64,000 nucleotides of DNA. Origin: Piromyces finnis. Its lineage: Eukaryota; Neocallimastigomycota; Neocallimastigomycetes; Neocallimastigales; Neocallimastigaceae. The position numbers and the translations under genes are program-made. Below the pieces are notes generated by a model. It searched no databases. It saw only the letters and a program-made list of their open reading frames with translations, and was not told the DNA's origin. Below, in pieces: positions 1 to 17,874 of the stretch (position 1 is the stretch's first letter; every line of letters starts with the position of its first letter). The stretch is from NCBI GenBank assembly GCA_002104945.1, contig MCFH01000075.1:62001-126000 (forward strand), in the 5' to 3' direction.

Positions 1-3000
1 AAATAAACACAACTGTAATGGTGTCAATTTACCAAGTTTGAATAATTTATTGACTACTTTGCTATTCATTCATTTATTTAATATTATATTTATTTAATAT
101 TATAATTTTTTATTCATTTATTATTTCAAAGAGTAAATTATTTAATAAACTTTTTAGTTTTAAATTAAAAAAGAAAAGAATAATAAAAAAAGAATCTAAT
201 ATTTTGTAATATAAATTAAATTGAATATAATATATATTATAATATATTGTGTAATACAAAAATAATATATGAACCATGAATTTTTCTATTAAAAAGAATT
301 AATAAACGAATGAATAAATAATATATTAAATAAATAAATGAATGATAAAATTTTTAAAGGAGAAAAAAATGTAGAATTGAAAAAACTTTTTACTATTGTT
401 TCTAGGTAGAAATAACAAATAATAATTCACTATTAGTATCAAAGGCCAAAATACACAAAGCCTCCATTGGCTATAGGAATGAGGTGTAAAGGGCTACTTT
501 TTCTTATTATTATCACTAATTAATCTTGATAAGAGGCAATCCTACTTCATAATCCACCAATTTTCTTTAAACCTAATAATTACGATTATTATTTATACTC
601 ATCAAAATAATGTAAACAAAAATTGACTTTTTTTTTATCACTTACATATACCTCTCAATTATTTATTTTATTGAATAATGTATACATAATGTAACAAAAA
701 AGTCTTTAAATTCAATTGTATAAATTGTATACATGAAATAAATATATATTTAATAAATTAATCTTAAATAGAATTTTTAAAATCTAACCTTTTCAGTTTA
801 TTAGGTAAATAATATATGAATTATTAAGAATAGTGTTATCTATAATATGGAGTAAAAAGATAAAAATAAAAAAGAAACTGGAATTGTTGACTTCAATTCA
901 ACATTCTATTATTATTTTAATTAAATATTTAAACTTTTACAATAGGAAATGAAATGTTTTTATTATTAATAATTTATTCTTTAGTAATTAGAGAAATGAT
1001 TTAAAACTAGAGTATATTACGTATACAGTATGTATACAATAATATATTGATACTATTTTTATAAATTATTTATTTAAACTTATCATTAAAAATTTTAATT
1101 AAATTTTATAAAGTTATATTTTAATATATAAAATATTCATATATTAGAATATACATGCAATATATTATGGCTTATATGTAATTATTAATTGTAAAAAAAG
1201 AGGCTAAATAAATTATGAATGAAAAAAAAATTAATAAATGAAATTATATTTGAATTATATATTGTAGTATAATGTAATTATATTATTTTTAAAAATTAAT
1301 CTAAAAAATAATTTCATGGTAAAATAGTGTTAATGGTTACTAAAAGCCTAGCATGAAGAGTGGTTAAATTTAGTAAGACAAATTTTTATTATTTAGAAAG
1401 ACTATTGTTCTAGAGTTTTTTAAGCTTTTTTTTTTTTTAATTTTTTAAAATACTTTAAATTTAACAATATATTTAGGTACTATAACTACAACATACTACT
1501 ACAAAAGTTATTACTTTCGTAAATCTAAAAAGAAATATAAAATGATTTTATTTTATATATTTTTAACTCTCAAATACCAAATTTTTAATCTTTATACTCA
1601 TATCATTTACTTTCCTTTCTTTTTCTTTCTTTTTTTTAATTCTACACTATAATTACCCTAACAACATTAAAATAAAAAAAGAACTTCTCTTTTTAAACTT
1701 TTTTTAATTTTACTGTTTATTGTATATGAAAAAAATGTATATCTATATAAATAAACAAATACAAATATAATTCATAAATTTTAAATAAATGTATTTTATA
1801 TATATATTATTGTAAATGAATTTCTTTTTTTTTTTTTATTTAATTAAAAAAAAAAAAGTCTAGGCTCTTTAGATTTTTTTGTAAATGGAAAATATAGAGT
1901 TTGAATGGCACCTTAACACTATTAATCCTATAGATATAATAGAGAATCTTATAATGAATATTACAATTTATATAAATTAATGATAAGAAAATGAATATTT
2001 TTTCATTCATTCTTATTAAATATAATCATCATCACCATTAATAATAAATCAATTTAATGCACTGATAGAATAAATCAAGATTAAGATTCAATGAACTTTT
2101 TTTTTTTTTTAGTTTTATTAAAGTTTTTAATTTTCGTTAATAAAACGTTAATTTTCTTATTTCTTTTATTTTTTATTTTTTTTTAAAAAAATATTAATAA
2201 ATTTGATATACTGATATATATTTGTTTTTCCTTTTTTCTTATTTTAATTCTATAAATAAGAAACTTACTATATTATAAACTACAAATGAACAAATATTAT
2301 AAAAAAAAAGTGGTATTATTTTTAAGCTTTCAATGAATGATCCTTTTTTTATTTCTAAAGCACAATATATATATGAGTTCATTATCTATCTAATTTCTTT
2401 ATTATATAAATTATAATTCTTATATAACATTAACAATTGGAGATACTAATTGTGATAATAATGATACGCTTTATTATTACTATGATATTATGATCGTTAT
2501 TACTTTTATTATAACTATTATCTATTTTATTTCACTTTTTTTCTTTTTCAATTTTTTCATTTTTTTAATTCAAAAATTAAAGAAAAAAAAAATCTTAAAA
2601 TTTTAGCAAATTAAATTTTTAAATAATATATTATTAATATATTGTAATGTATTATGATTTATTTTATTATAGATAAAAATATTAAATATTAAATTTTAAT
2701 TAAAATTAAAGTTCAACCAAAAATTTTAATATGTCTTAATTTAGAAGGTGAATTAATTATTTTTTTTAAAAAAAAGTATAATCAAAAAGTAGATTTCTGA
2801 GGCTTTCGTAGGCTTTCGTATTTTATTTTAAAAAAAAAAGTTTTATATCCTTTTTTTTTTTTTTTGTTATTCATAAAAACAATAATTTGTTGGTTTTAAT
2901 AAGATAGTGATAATAAATTTTTTAAATGAATTTTGATATTTAAGCTTTTTTTTTAAAAAAAATAAACAATTATTATTTCATTCCATAGTTAATTTATTAA

Positions 3001-6000
3001 AAAAAAAAAGCATCTTTTTACTTATATATTTTACTATTTAAAATGAATAAAAGAATAATAATAATATTATTATATATTATTATTAGTTTAAGTATTTAAT
3101 TGTTTAATTTAAAGTTTTACATGTAAAAAGTTAATCAAAAATAACATAAAATATTCAATGATTAGTCATTCAATTCTGGTATGATAGTTTGAATATTTAA
3201 ATATAGTTTTAAAAAATTAAAATTGACCATGAAAAAATAGACATTCCGTTATGTTTATCTATCTATTAAAGTTTATATACTTTGGTTAGTCATTCAATAA
3301 TAAAGTATATATATTATATATTTTATATATATAATATATAATTTAATAATTTTAGATTTTTAAAATCTTAATATGCGTTTATTAATATGTTTTTTTTAAA
3401 AAAAAAAATAAAAATAAAAATAAAAACAAATATATTGTTAAATGTCCAAATAATTGTATTATAATAAAGATAAATTTGAGTAAAAGATTTCTATATTTAT
3501 GAAAAGGATTCATCTCATCTTTTAAATTAAAAAAAAAAAAAAAAAACATTTAAGCTATAGTTATTAATTAACATACCATCGTCTTCCTTTATAAATTCAT
3601 ATGAAAAATAAAAGATTTCTATAAAAAAAAAAAAAGATTCACTACCATAAATATAGTTATTCTTTAAATAAAAAAAAATTGTTTCTACTTTATAAAAGTT
3701 TATTACTATTAAATTTTATATTTCTTTTATTATTAAATAACTATTATAAATTTATTTAATTATTTATTAACATTGATTATTTTTTTTTATTTTAATTTTA
3801 TTTTAATAGTCAATATAAATACTTTCATCAATTCTTTCAAATATAAAGACTTCATATATTGAAAAAAAGGAATAATATTAAATAAAATAATATTTATATA
3901 TATAAGTAAATTGAAAAAAGAAAAAAAAAAAAACTGATGCATTGTTTTTTTTTTCTCAATATTTGTATATTAATTATTCACTTTATTTTTTTAAAAAATT
4001 TTTTTTCTTTGATATTAAAAAAATGAGGCAAAAAAAAAAAAAAAAAAAGCATTTAGTTTTTGTTTATTAATTTACATTATTATTATATTAAATGTTGTTA
4101 ATAAATATTTATATAATTTATTTCACTTTTTTTTATTTTATTAAAATCTATTTATAGTATCAACCGTTTTTCTTTTTAAACTTTTTTTTTACCTTTTTAT
4201 AATTAATGATAATTTTATTTTATTTTTTTTTATCAATAAAATGATTCATCAGGTTTTATCCTTTACTTACTTTATTATTTATACATTCATTTATTTTTAA
4301 CATTTAATTTATTTTAATATAAATATTAATACATTAATGTATTTATTAAATCTTTCCATCATTTTTGTTTACATTTTTGTAAACAATAAAATAAATAATA
4401 TATTATTTTAATTTAAATGTAATGTAATACAAAATGTAAATAATAAAAGGAAAATAGCTTTAATTATATTAAAAAGAAAAATTAAAATAATTCAACCCAT
4501 ATTAATTAATAATATATTTATTAAATAATATTAACAACAGAAATAAATAATAATAATAATAATAATAATAATTCATGCATTGAAAGGATTTCGTTTTATA
4601 TTTATTGGTTTGTTAATTGATATTGCATATATATGTAAAATACTATTAATTTCAAGCTATCGGTCTAACTACTTTAAATATTTAAACTATAAAAATAAAG
4701 TATAATACATAATACTCCATAAGAATTTTCTTATTACTAACTATTTATTCAGAGATAAAAAATTAATAATAATTATAAAAAAAGAGTATTGCTAATAATT
4801 AAAAAATAGTTTTATTATAAACTAAAAATGAATTCTTTAATAATTTAATCTTCCATATTTTAATATTAAGCAATAGCATTTCTAAAAGAAAAAAAGAAAA
4901 AAAATATTGGATCAAAAATCCTATTTGAAACTCGTTTTTTTTTTTTTTTTTTACAATAATAATAAATAATAAAAAGAATAATTATAATTAATTATAAATA
5001 ATATAATTTCAACTTTATCTAAAAACAAATCAGTAATATTATTTAATATATAAAAATGGCTTTAGTTATCCAGAAACTTTTTATTTGTTTTTTATGCTTT
5101 TGGTTTATTTCTAATAATATTAATTTTTAAATTTCAAAAGTTTTTAAAAATATATAGATCGTGTAACGTCACACTAATCTTTTTTTAAAATTATAAATAA
5201 TATCATATAATATTATTTTCTATTCAATCTGTATGTATATTAAATAATATTTTAAATATTTTAAAATACCTATATTAAATAGTAAATAGTATTTAATAAT
5301 TAATAATAATAATATTGAATGAAAATTCATTCATCTTAAATCGGTAAATGATATTAATGTTTTTTTTTTTTCAGGAAAAAATCTTCAAGCCTTCTATAGA
5401 TATAATATCTGGATTACATAAATATTTATATTAAATACATAGAATGATAGTTTTTTTTTTTTCCTTAATAATTTTTTAAGTTATAATATTTCAATATATT
5501 CCCATAAATAAATAAAAATAAAGGGTACATTATTTTAGATTCTTTTTTCTGTATAATACTTGCATATATATTTTTTCATTATAGAATAATAAAAGATTTA
5601 TTGAATGAATATGAATAGCTATTGTTATCTATCATCCTCTTTAGAGTAGTAAATAATGTGTATAATTATAATTAATATTATATAAATATTTTTTATCAAA
5701 AAAGAATTCTATTCTTTACATTTAATCTATTACTTTCTTATTTCGTCTTTTCTTCTACCTTTTTTTTTTTATTTTTATTCATTTCTATTATAGATATTCA
5801 TATAATAATATTTAGTTGGTTTTATCATTTATATATTATACATATAATATAAACATTTAACTTTTGGTATAAATAAGATGTTAATATTCAAAAGTTTATA
5901 TTTTTTTTTATAATTTTTAAAGGTTTAATAAAAATTTTACAGCTGATATAAAGCATATATATATTTATTTATTTATTTATTTATAGCATAATAATATAAG

Positions 6001-6359
6001 AAGCTTAATTTATTTGATTTTATTTATTTTTTTTTATTTATTTTTAAAAGTTTAAGGGTTTAGTTATTGAAAAGAATTTTTTTTTTTTCTTTGTAGTATA
6101 TAATTTTTTCTGTATTAATACTCTTCTATATATATATTATATTTCATTTTAAAATATTTTGTGAAACAAGCTATTGTAAAGATATTATCATTTTTCATAA
6201 ACAACAATTAATGATATTTACATTTTTAAATGTCTATGGTTAAAAAAATAATAGAAAATTGGATTGAGTAAATTATATTTACAAGTAATATTAAAGTAAA
6301 ATTGATTTATTATACATTATTAAAATTTTTTTTTGTAAAAATTCACAATAATATGCTAT
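1..6359. other. Gene-poor A+T-rich intergenic desert
   Basis: No reading frame, splice-consistent exon chain, tRNA-like cloverleaf or rRNA motif was recognised on either strand. The stretch is dominated by A/T homopolymers and TA-rich tracts. Slightly more complex patches lie near 1-60 and 440-560, but neither could be joined into a gene. A short direct duplication of GGCTTTCGTA occurs near 2802-2821. The sequence right of about 6300 is the 3' flank of the minus-strand receptor gene. Confidence 0.6.
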
Positions 6360-8234
6360 CTATACTTCTTCTTTATTACCAACAACAACAATAGTATGTT
6401 TAGCTTTTGAATCACCAATATTATAGATAATTAATATTTTTGATCCAATGAAAATTATGTTAGTAATTAAAGTAATAATGATAATAAGAAGAATTGATAT
6501 GGTAAATAATGAAGTATTATCCACAGTTTTCATTACTAAAAAATAACATATTGTAAGCTAGATTTTCAAAACAATAAATTAAAAAGAAAATATAAAAAAA
6601 AAAAAAATCAATCGTTAATTTTATACAATTATTAATATAGTATATATATAGTACTAATTTATTAATATTATTAAAAATAATACTAACTTGGAACGCAGAT
6701 ATAATAGATATAATAAATATTTTTCTAGACTATAAAAAAGGAATTATAAAAAAAGGTTATTAATTATATTTTATTCATTCATAAAATTAAAGTATTTATA
6801 ACTTACATCATTGAATTCACCTGGAACTTAAAATATATATAATATATAAATAAAATAATTAGAAAAAAGAGCCGTTTTTTTTAATTATAATTATAATAAA
6901 ATAAAAAATATTTTAAGATATATATATTTACTGTTTCTTCCACGATACGAAATAGTAATTGATAAAAATAACAATAAATAATCAATTGAAAATATTATAT
7001 TTAATATATTTAGATTTCCGTAGGAACATGAGGAAACAGTGTAATAACCAACATTATCCAAATAGAGTTGATGTAATTCTATTCCTTTATTTTTAATTGT
7101 CCATAATGATAATAAAAAAAATTGAATTATTGACAAGAGAATGTAAACTAAATAACTTTTATTTTGAATATTTGATTTCATGGATAATCTTCGGTTAGAA
7201 TAAATGGATACAATAATTTCTGCTTTAATAGAATATGAACAAATATAACCTGTCATCTATTAATTTGGGGAAAAAAAATATAATAAAATTAATAAATAAT
7301 TATATACAAATATATTATATATTCAATGATAAAAATGTTGTTGTTGGATTTATTAATATTATCAATTTTTTATATTTATAATAATACTTACACTGATAAT
7401 AATAAGCCATATTCTAATAATACATTTATGTTTTTTTAATGGACCAATCCAAAATACCACTGAATATTCTAGTAAAATACTTGTAAATATAAATAAAAGT
7501 AAAAAATATATACCAGAAATGTATACACATCTATTTTTTCGATGTCTTTTTTTTTTAATTAATAGAATATAAATATATATATAAATTAAAATGTTTTTTT
7601 TTTTTTTTAATAAAAAAAAATATAAATAATAAATAGTTATAAAATTTTGATTCATTATAATAAAGAATAAATGTATAATTACATTAATGTTATGACGAAA
7701 ATAATTAATTCAATAAGAATGACAAATATTGAAAATAGATAGATGGCTAATCCTTTATAATTATTATTTGTTATATATTCACATTCAACGGTAGTTCCAT
7801 ACTTCCCAATTACATTACTATTGATTTTACAATTATTATATTTAATTTCTCTTTTATTATTTACTTCTTGACATTCTCCCAAAGTAAAATTAATTTCTTT
7901 AGTATAATCACAATCAGGAAATAAAGCATCATCAATAATATCACAAAATTCATCAAGAATTGCTTCGAGAGAATTTTCACTTGTTTCATTATGCTTGTAA
8001 TATAAATGTGCAAATAAAAGACTTATCGGTGATCTTTGCTGTAATTGATTAATTTCAGGACTTTTTTTTTTTTTTTGTTAATTTATTATTTGTTTTGGAT
8101 TATTTCATAATAAACCAGCAAAAAATAAAAAAACAAAGAAGATTATTTATATGTTTAAAAAAAATATAATTAAAGATTATTTAATTTAATAAAAAAAACA
8201 TTTTTTTCTATATTATTATTTATTCATTATTAAA

Positions 8235-8265
<31 letters not shown>

Positions 8266-11200
8266 GAATGGTACTTACAAATTATTATATGGAAACTTTT
8301 TATTATTTATATATATATTATTCATGATGATGATTAAATAATTAAAATATATTAAATATATAAATAATAAAGCTATATAAAAAAAAAGTCATTCATTTAT
8401 ATAATAATAATTTTTTTATACTTCAATAGGTTTGGCTGTTTTTAATGTTTCATCATAAATTCTACAAATTGTTTCTGATAATTGTTCTAAATTTTTATGA
8501 TCATATATATCTTTCATTGATTTTAAAATAATAGATTCACTTTCACTCACCGGTAATTCTATTTTATATTCATCATAATATGTAATATAACGATTTTTAA
8601 AATCAGGTTTTGAACTACACATAAAACTAGTATTATCTAATTCGTTATTATCTATTAAAAAGGTTTTATTAATAGAGGAATTAATTAAGATGCCTCTGTT
8701 AGAATTATCTGATTTTATATGTGTCAAATATAAAACATTTGTAGTATTATTATAAATATAATAATATGGAAAGGTTCCATTAGATTGTAATATGTTATTA
8801 CAAAATTCTTGTTTAGCTTCTACTGAACGATTTCTACATCTATATTTTTTTTTGGTTATTTGTTTATTTTATTAATAGATTTCATTGTTATTGTTAGCAT
8901 TATTGATATTTTTATTGATATTATTTCATTTTTATTGAATTTGTGATTCACAGTATAATAGTATTTTAGTTTTTGTTTATAGTTTGAAAGATTCATTATA
9001 CCATAGTAATTAAATTATTAAAGATATGTTAAAAAATAAAAAGCTATTTATTAATATCATGTATTAGTATATTCATATTATATAATAATTGATATAAAAA
9101 AATTTAAAACCATTCAATATATTGCATGTATGTATAAAAGATTGTATTATTACTTTGCACCATTAACATTTTCAAATGGCTTATAAATATATAAATATAA
9201 AAAATGAAAAAAAAAGCAATTAATTAATATTATTTACTATTTAGAAAAAGTAATATAATAATTGAATGAAAAATTAAAGAAAAAAAAAAGTTTTAATTTA
9301 CAGTAATGGATATGTTCAAATCTGAAAAGAATGGTAAATCATCATCAATAAAAATTTCAATTAATTCAAATGCCTCATCAGGATATTTTGATTTTTTCGT
9401 TATAACTGCACCTAATTTTATATTAATAAAATAATGAATAATAGATGACATAGCAATTTTTGTTTTAATTTGATTTTAAAAATATATCTATATATATATT
9501 GATAGATATATTTTTCTTTCCTATATAACATTATAAATTTTGAATTTACCTGTTCCTCCAAGATCTTTTTTTTTTTACATACATATGTATATATATATAT
9601 ATATATATAATAATAATAAAAAGTTTATATAAGACTACTAATATTCTAAAAATAATTTTATATTTATTTAATAATCATTTATCTACATGTTGATGTCCCC
9701 GGAACATACTATATTAATAAATATATATAATATAATAGCATTAATTATTTTTACAATAATACTTCATTCATATACTTTATAACTTTTTTTTAATTAAAAA
9801 AATAAAAAATAAAATTACAGAAAATTTCAAATTTGGATTAGCTGACTACAGAGACGTGAATATTGAATGTTGAATTATATTAACATTTATAAATATGAAA
9901 AAATAGATTTTTTTTTAAAAAATTTAATAGCCTTATAATATAAAATAAACATATCTATAACTCATACCAACATAAATAAACTGGTTAACATCATTCCAAC
10001 AAAATCATTAATGTTTTTTTTTCCCATTTCTAAAGCAACTATATCATCATCATATTTTATTATTGGTTGATCTTTTAGTGATTTCGGATATTCTTTTCTC
10101 TGCCATTCCTCAACATCCGTTTTATTTAACCACATTTCAATCTATAGTAATAAGGAAATAAAATTGTTTTTAAATAATTAATCTAAATTTTTTTTCTTAA
10201 AAAAAAAAAAAATAATAATTAGTAGTTTTCATCATTATTAAAATAATATTACATTATGATTCTCTAAAAGATGTTTTAGTCCTGCTAATTTTTCTGCATT
10301 TGCTTTTCCCCTTAATCCACATTTTTTCATATCATATTTTTCATCATCAATAAAAACGGGAACTTTTAAAGATTGGCATAAACTGACAAAAAACTTTAAA
10401 TCTTTTTTTTTCGGAAAATTGATAAATATATATATTAATAATTATTTATACTCAATACAAAAATAAGTTATTACTTATTTATGTATTACCTTCATTGTAA
10501 TTGTGAAGAACTTTAAAACCAGGTTGACCTGTACATTGATGTATTATATCAGCATATTCAAATGCTTTATCCCAAGTCCACTAATAATAAAAAAAATGAT
10601 ATTATTTTTTTTTACATTATTATTTTTATTTTTTTATTTTTATTATTGTTCTTATTATTATATAAAAATTTATTAGTTACAGTTTCTCTATAGTTCTCCC
10701 CCCTATAATAATAATTTAAAAAAAAAAAAAAAAGAAGATGATATGTAATATTATTTAGTTAAAATAAGAATAGATTTATATTACATATATTTTTGATAAT
10801 GCTTACCAATAATCACTTAGAGGCTTAATATCACATAATTAAAATATTATAATAAATATCGTTAATAAAAAAAAAAAAAGGAAGAAAAGATTAATGTATA
10901 ATTTTATTAATATGATTATTTACAGGTGGATAGTGTAGGTCATATCCTTTTTCTATGCATTTATCAAATGTAGTAATATTAAATTTAAAAATTCTAAAAT
11001 CAGCAGATAATGGCACGGCTAACCAACTGTTTCCATCATGATCTTAGTCAAAAGAAAAGTATATTTATTTGTTAGTTGATAAATAAAATTAAATTATTTT
11101 TTAAAATCTTTTTTTTTTTTTTTACAAAAAAAAAAAAAAAAAAACTTAAACTTACAATCATAATAGGAATATTTATTAACTAAACTTTCAAATGATTTCC

Positions 11201-12146
11201 CTGTTTTTATAAAATAATTTCTAAAATATTTATTTAAATCCAAAGTTTCGCCTCGGTAATATCTATAAGTCAGCTGAAAAAAAAAAAAAAAAAAGAAGAA
11301 TAAATAAAAATAATATATATATTTAAATTAGGATACATATATTTTTTATCCATAAAATAAAATTATTAAATTAATTTACTTGAGCAGTATCAAGTATAAT
11401 TATATCTGGACAGGGAATAGAGGGATCACCTTCATTCCGATCATTACATATTGTTTTATATGCATTATCATACCTATTATTTATAATTACAAAAATATTA
11501 ATTTTTAATATTAAAATGTTTAAATGAATTTAAAAAAAAAAAATTACCATCCAACGGAATCTACTCTTAAACAGAATGTATTTCCTTTTTCTTTTTGATT
11601 AGCATAAAATATCGGGAACGCATTTACATATATGGACGCTGAAAAGAACGATGCTACCACAGAAGTATTCCAAAATAATAATGTTTTTTTATCTTCATTA
11701 TTAATATCGTTTTCATTACATATTATAGCATATTTAATATCAGTTCTTTAGTTTTGTTTGTTTATTTGGTTGGTTTGTTTATATTTTATAAATGAATATT
11801 GATTTTATATTATTAGTATTTTATCAATATATATATTTGTATGAAATATAAAAGGCACATAAATGCATATACATATATATATTAATTCTTACAAAGTACG
11901 TAAATACAAATAATTTTCAAATCTTTTTATTTGTTTATCAAAAATTAAATTGTATGATTTTATATATTCATCTTTTTCATTGTACGTCTCCATAATATAT
12001 ATATCTTCAGTATAATCCTTACATTGACACTTTTGTATTATTATACAAATAAATAATACAATATAATAATAAAATAGCATGTTGCTTTTATAATATTTTA
12101 AGACAATTAAAAAACTATTATTATTCTTTTTATTTAACTTTATCAC
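6360..12146 (-). CDS. Solute-binding-domain class C GPCR-like receptor, 23 exons
   Basis: Predicted plasma-membrane receptor, 986 aa, reassembled by hand from GT-AG introns; the phases chain exactly (2961 nt with stop). Exons, high to low: 11893-12146, 11548-11745, 11380-11473, 11156-11273, 10924-11042, 10807-10823, 10681-10702, 10490-10580, 10253-10401, 9968-10141, 9819-9845, 9687-9708, 9550-9564, 9302-9411, 9154-9179, 8422-8839, 8279-8295, 7683-8060, 7392-7545, 6932-7256, 6807-6826, 6688-6724, 6360-6535. A signal peptide (about 23-43) is followed by a bacterial type-1 solute-binding fold (about 65-480; motifs WTWDKAFEYA, YVPGTSTYLGG, KKSKYPDEAFELI), a Cys-containing linker, then seven membrane segments (about 725-965). 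TM3 shows the class C pattern CxxRxW. The loop before TM6 has IPGEFND, and TM7 ends FIGSKILIIY. Initiation could instead be at Met23 (12080), which gives a more typical signal peptide. The ligand is unknown; sugars are plausible for this fold. Exons of 15-27 nt are the least certain parts. Confidence 0.85.
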
Positions 12147-12732
12147 ATTTTATCATTTTATCATAATTATCATAAAAAATATATATAAATAATTTTTGTA
12201 TATATAAATAATAGTTTTTTTTTTAATAAATTTTAAATTAGTTATTTATACTTTTTAAGCTTCTAATTGATAATAATATTGTTCTTCTTTCTTTTTTTTT
12301 TTTTTTTATTATTATATTTCATTGAACCACTCTTTTTTTTTTAAAGTTTAATTATACCAAAAAAAGAATTTAAAAATTTTAAAAATTTTGGATCATAAAG
12401 AATTAAAAACTAAAATAAATAAATAAAATACGTTTTTCATATAAAGAAATATTTCCTTTAAAGCAATATAATCTTACTAAACCAAAAAAAAAAAAGCAAA
12501 GAAAATATAAAAAGAAAGAAAAAAAAAAAAAATAACTTTAATTTTTTATTTAATAATCTTTATAAATATATTATGGATGATTAATTTTTTCATTTTTTCA
12601 TTGTATACACATAAAATAGTCACATAAAACATAATTTCACGTGATATGTTTGTAATTAAATCATGTTTTTTAAAAATATGACTTTTTAAACAAGAAAAAA
12701 AAAATAATTTTTTATTTTCAAATAGAAAAAAA
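12147..12732. other. Divergent intergenic region between receptor and WDR70 genes
   Basis: 586 bp separate the start codons of the two divergently transcribed genes, so promoters for both must lie here or overlap it. The sequence is almost all A/T with long T and A runs. No distinct TATA box or operator-like repeat stands out from the background. Confidence 0.6.
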
Positions 12733-17371
<4,639 letters not shown>

Positions 17372-17874
17372 AGACCATATAACATTTATATAATTTGACC
17401 TTTAATGTATATATGCAAATTACAGATAATAAAATAATAATTAAGTTTTAAAAAAAAAAAGACCAATATTTAACTCTTAAATTGCTTAATAATACTTTTA
17501 TCTTTTTATTACTTTTTTTTTATATATATATATTGATTTTTTATTTTTTTTTTTTTTTTTTTTATTTATTTATTTTTTTTTATTTATTTTAATTGATTTA
17601 TAGTTGACAATTTTTATAAAATAAAAAGAAAATTTTATATAAATTTTTAATTTTTTATAAAAAAACTTTTTTTTTTTTAAATTTTTTTCTTATATTATTT
17701 TGCTAATTTTATACATATAAATTAATGATTATTTATATATAAAAGTTTTCCCTTTTATAATAATTTATGTATTCTGTAAAATTTTTTTGTTTCTTGATTA
17801 TCTTCTTTAATTATTATTTCTTTTTTTTTTTTCTTTTTTTTTTTAATTAAATAATAATTAAAAAAAAAAGCTTC
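17372..17874. other. Convergent 3' intergenic region WDR70 / PDI
   Basis: About 500 bp of T/A homopolymer-rich DNA lie between the two stop codons, so it should carry both 3' UTRs and polyadenylation signals. AATAAA-like strings are frequent by composition alone, so no site is singled out. Confidence 0.6.

Noticed and set aside
1-75. Possible end of a leucine-rich-repeat gene: plus frame reads NCNGVNLPSLNNLLTTLL then low complexity; the minus frame has KLGKLTPLQL
   Set aside because: Too short, at the window edge, no conserved continuation and no splice support.
440-560. Less A+T-rich patch; minus frame MEALCILAFDTNSELLFVIS looked like a WD40 or PAN2-type start
   Set aside because: Flanked by stops, no usable donor site or neighbouring exons; could be chance or a very old pseudogene.
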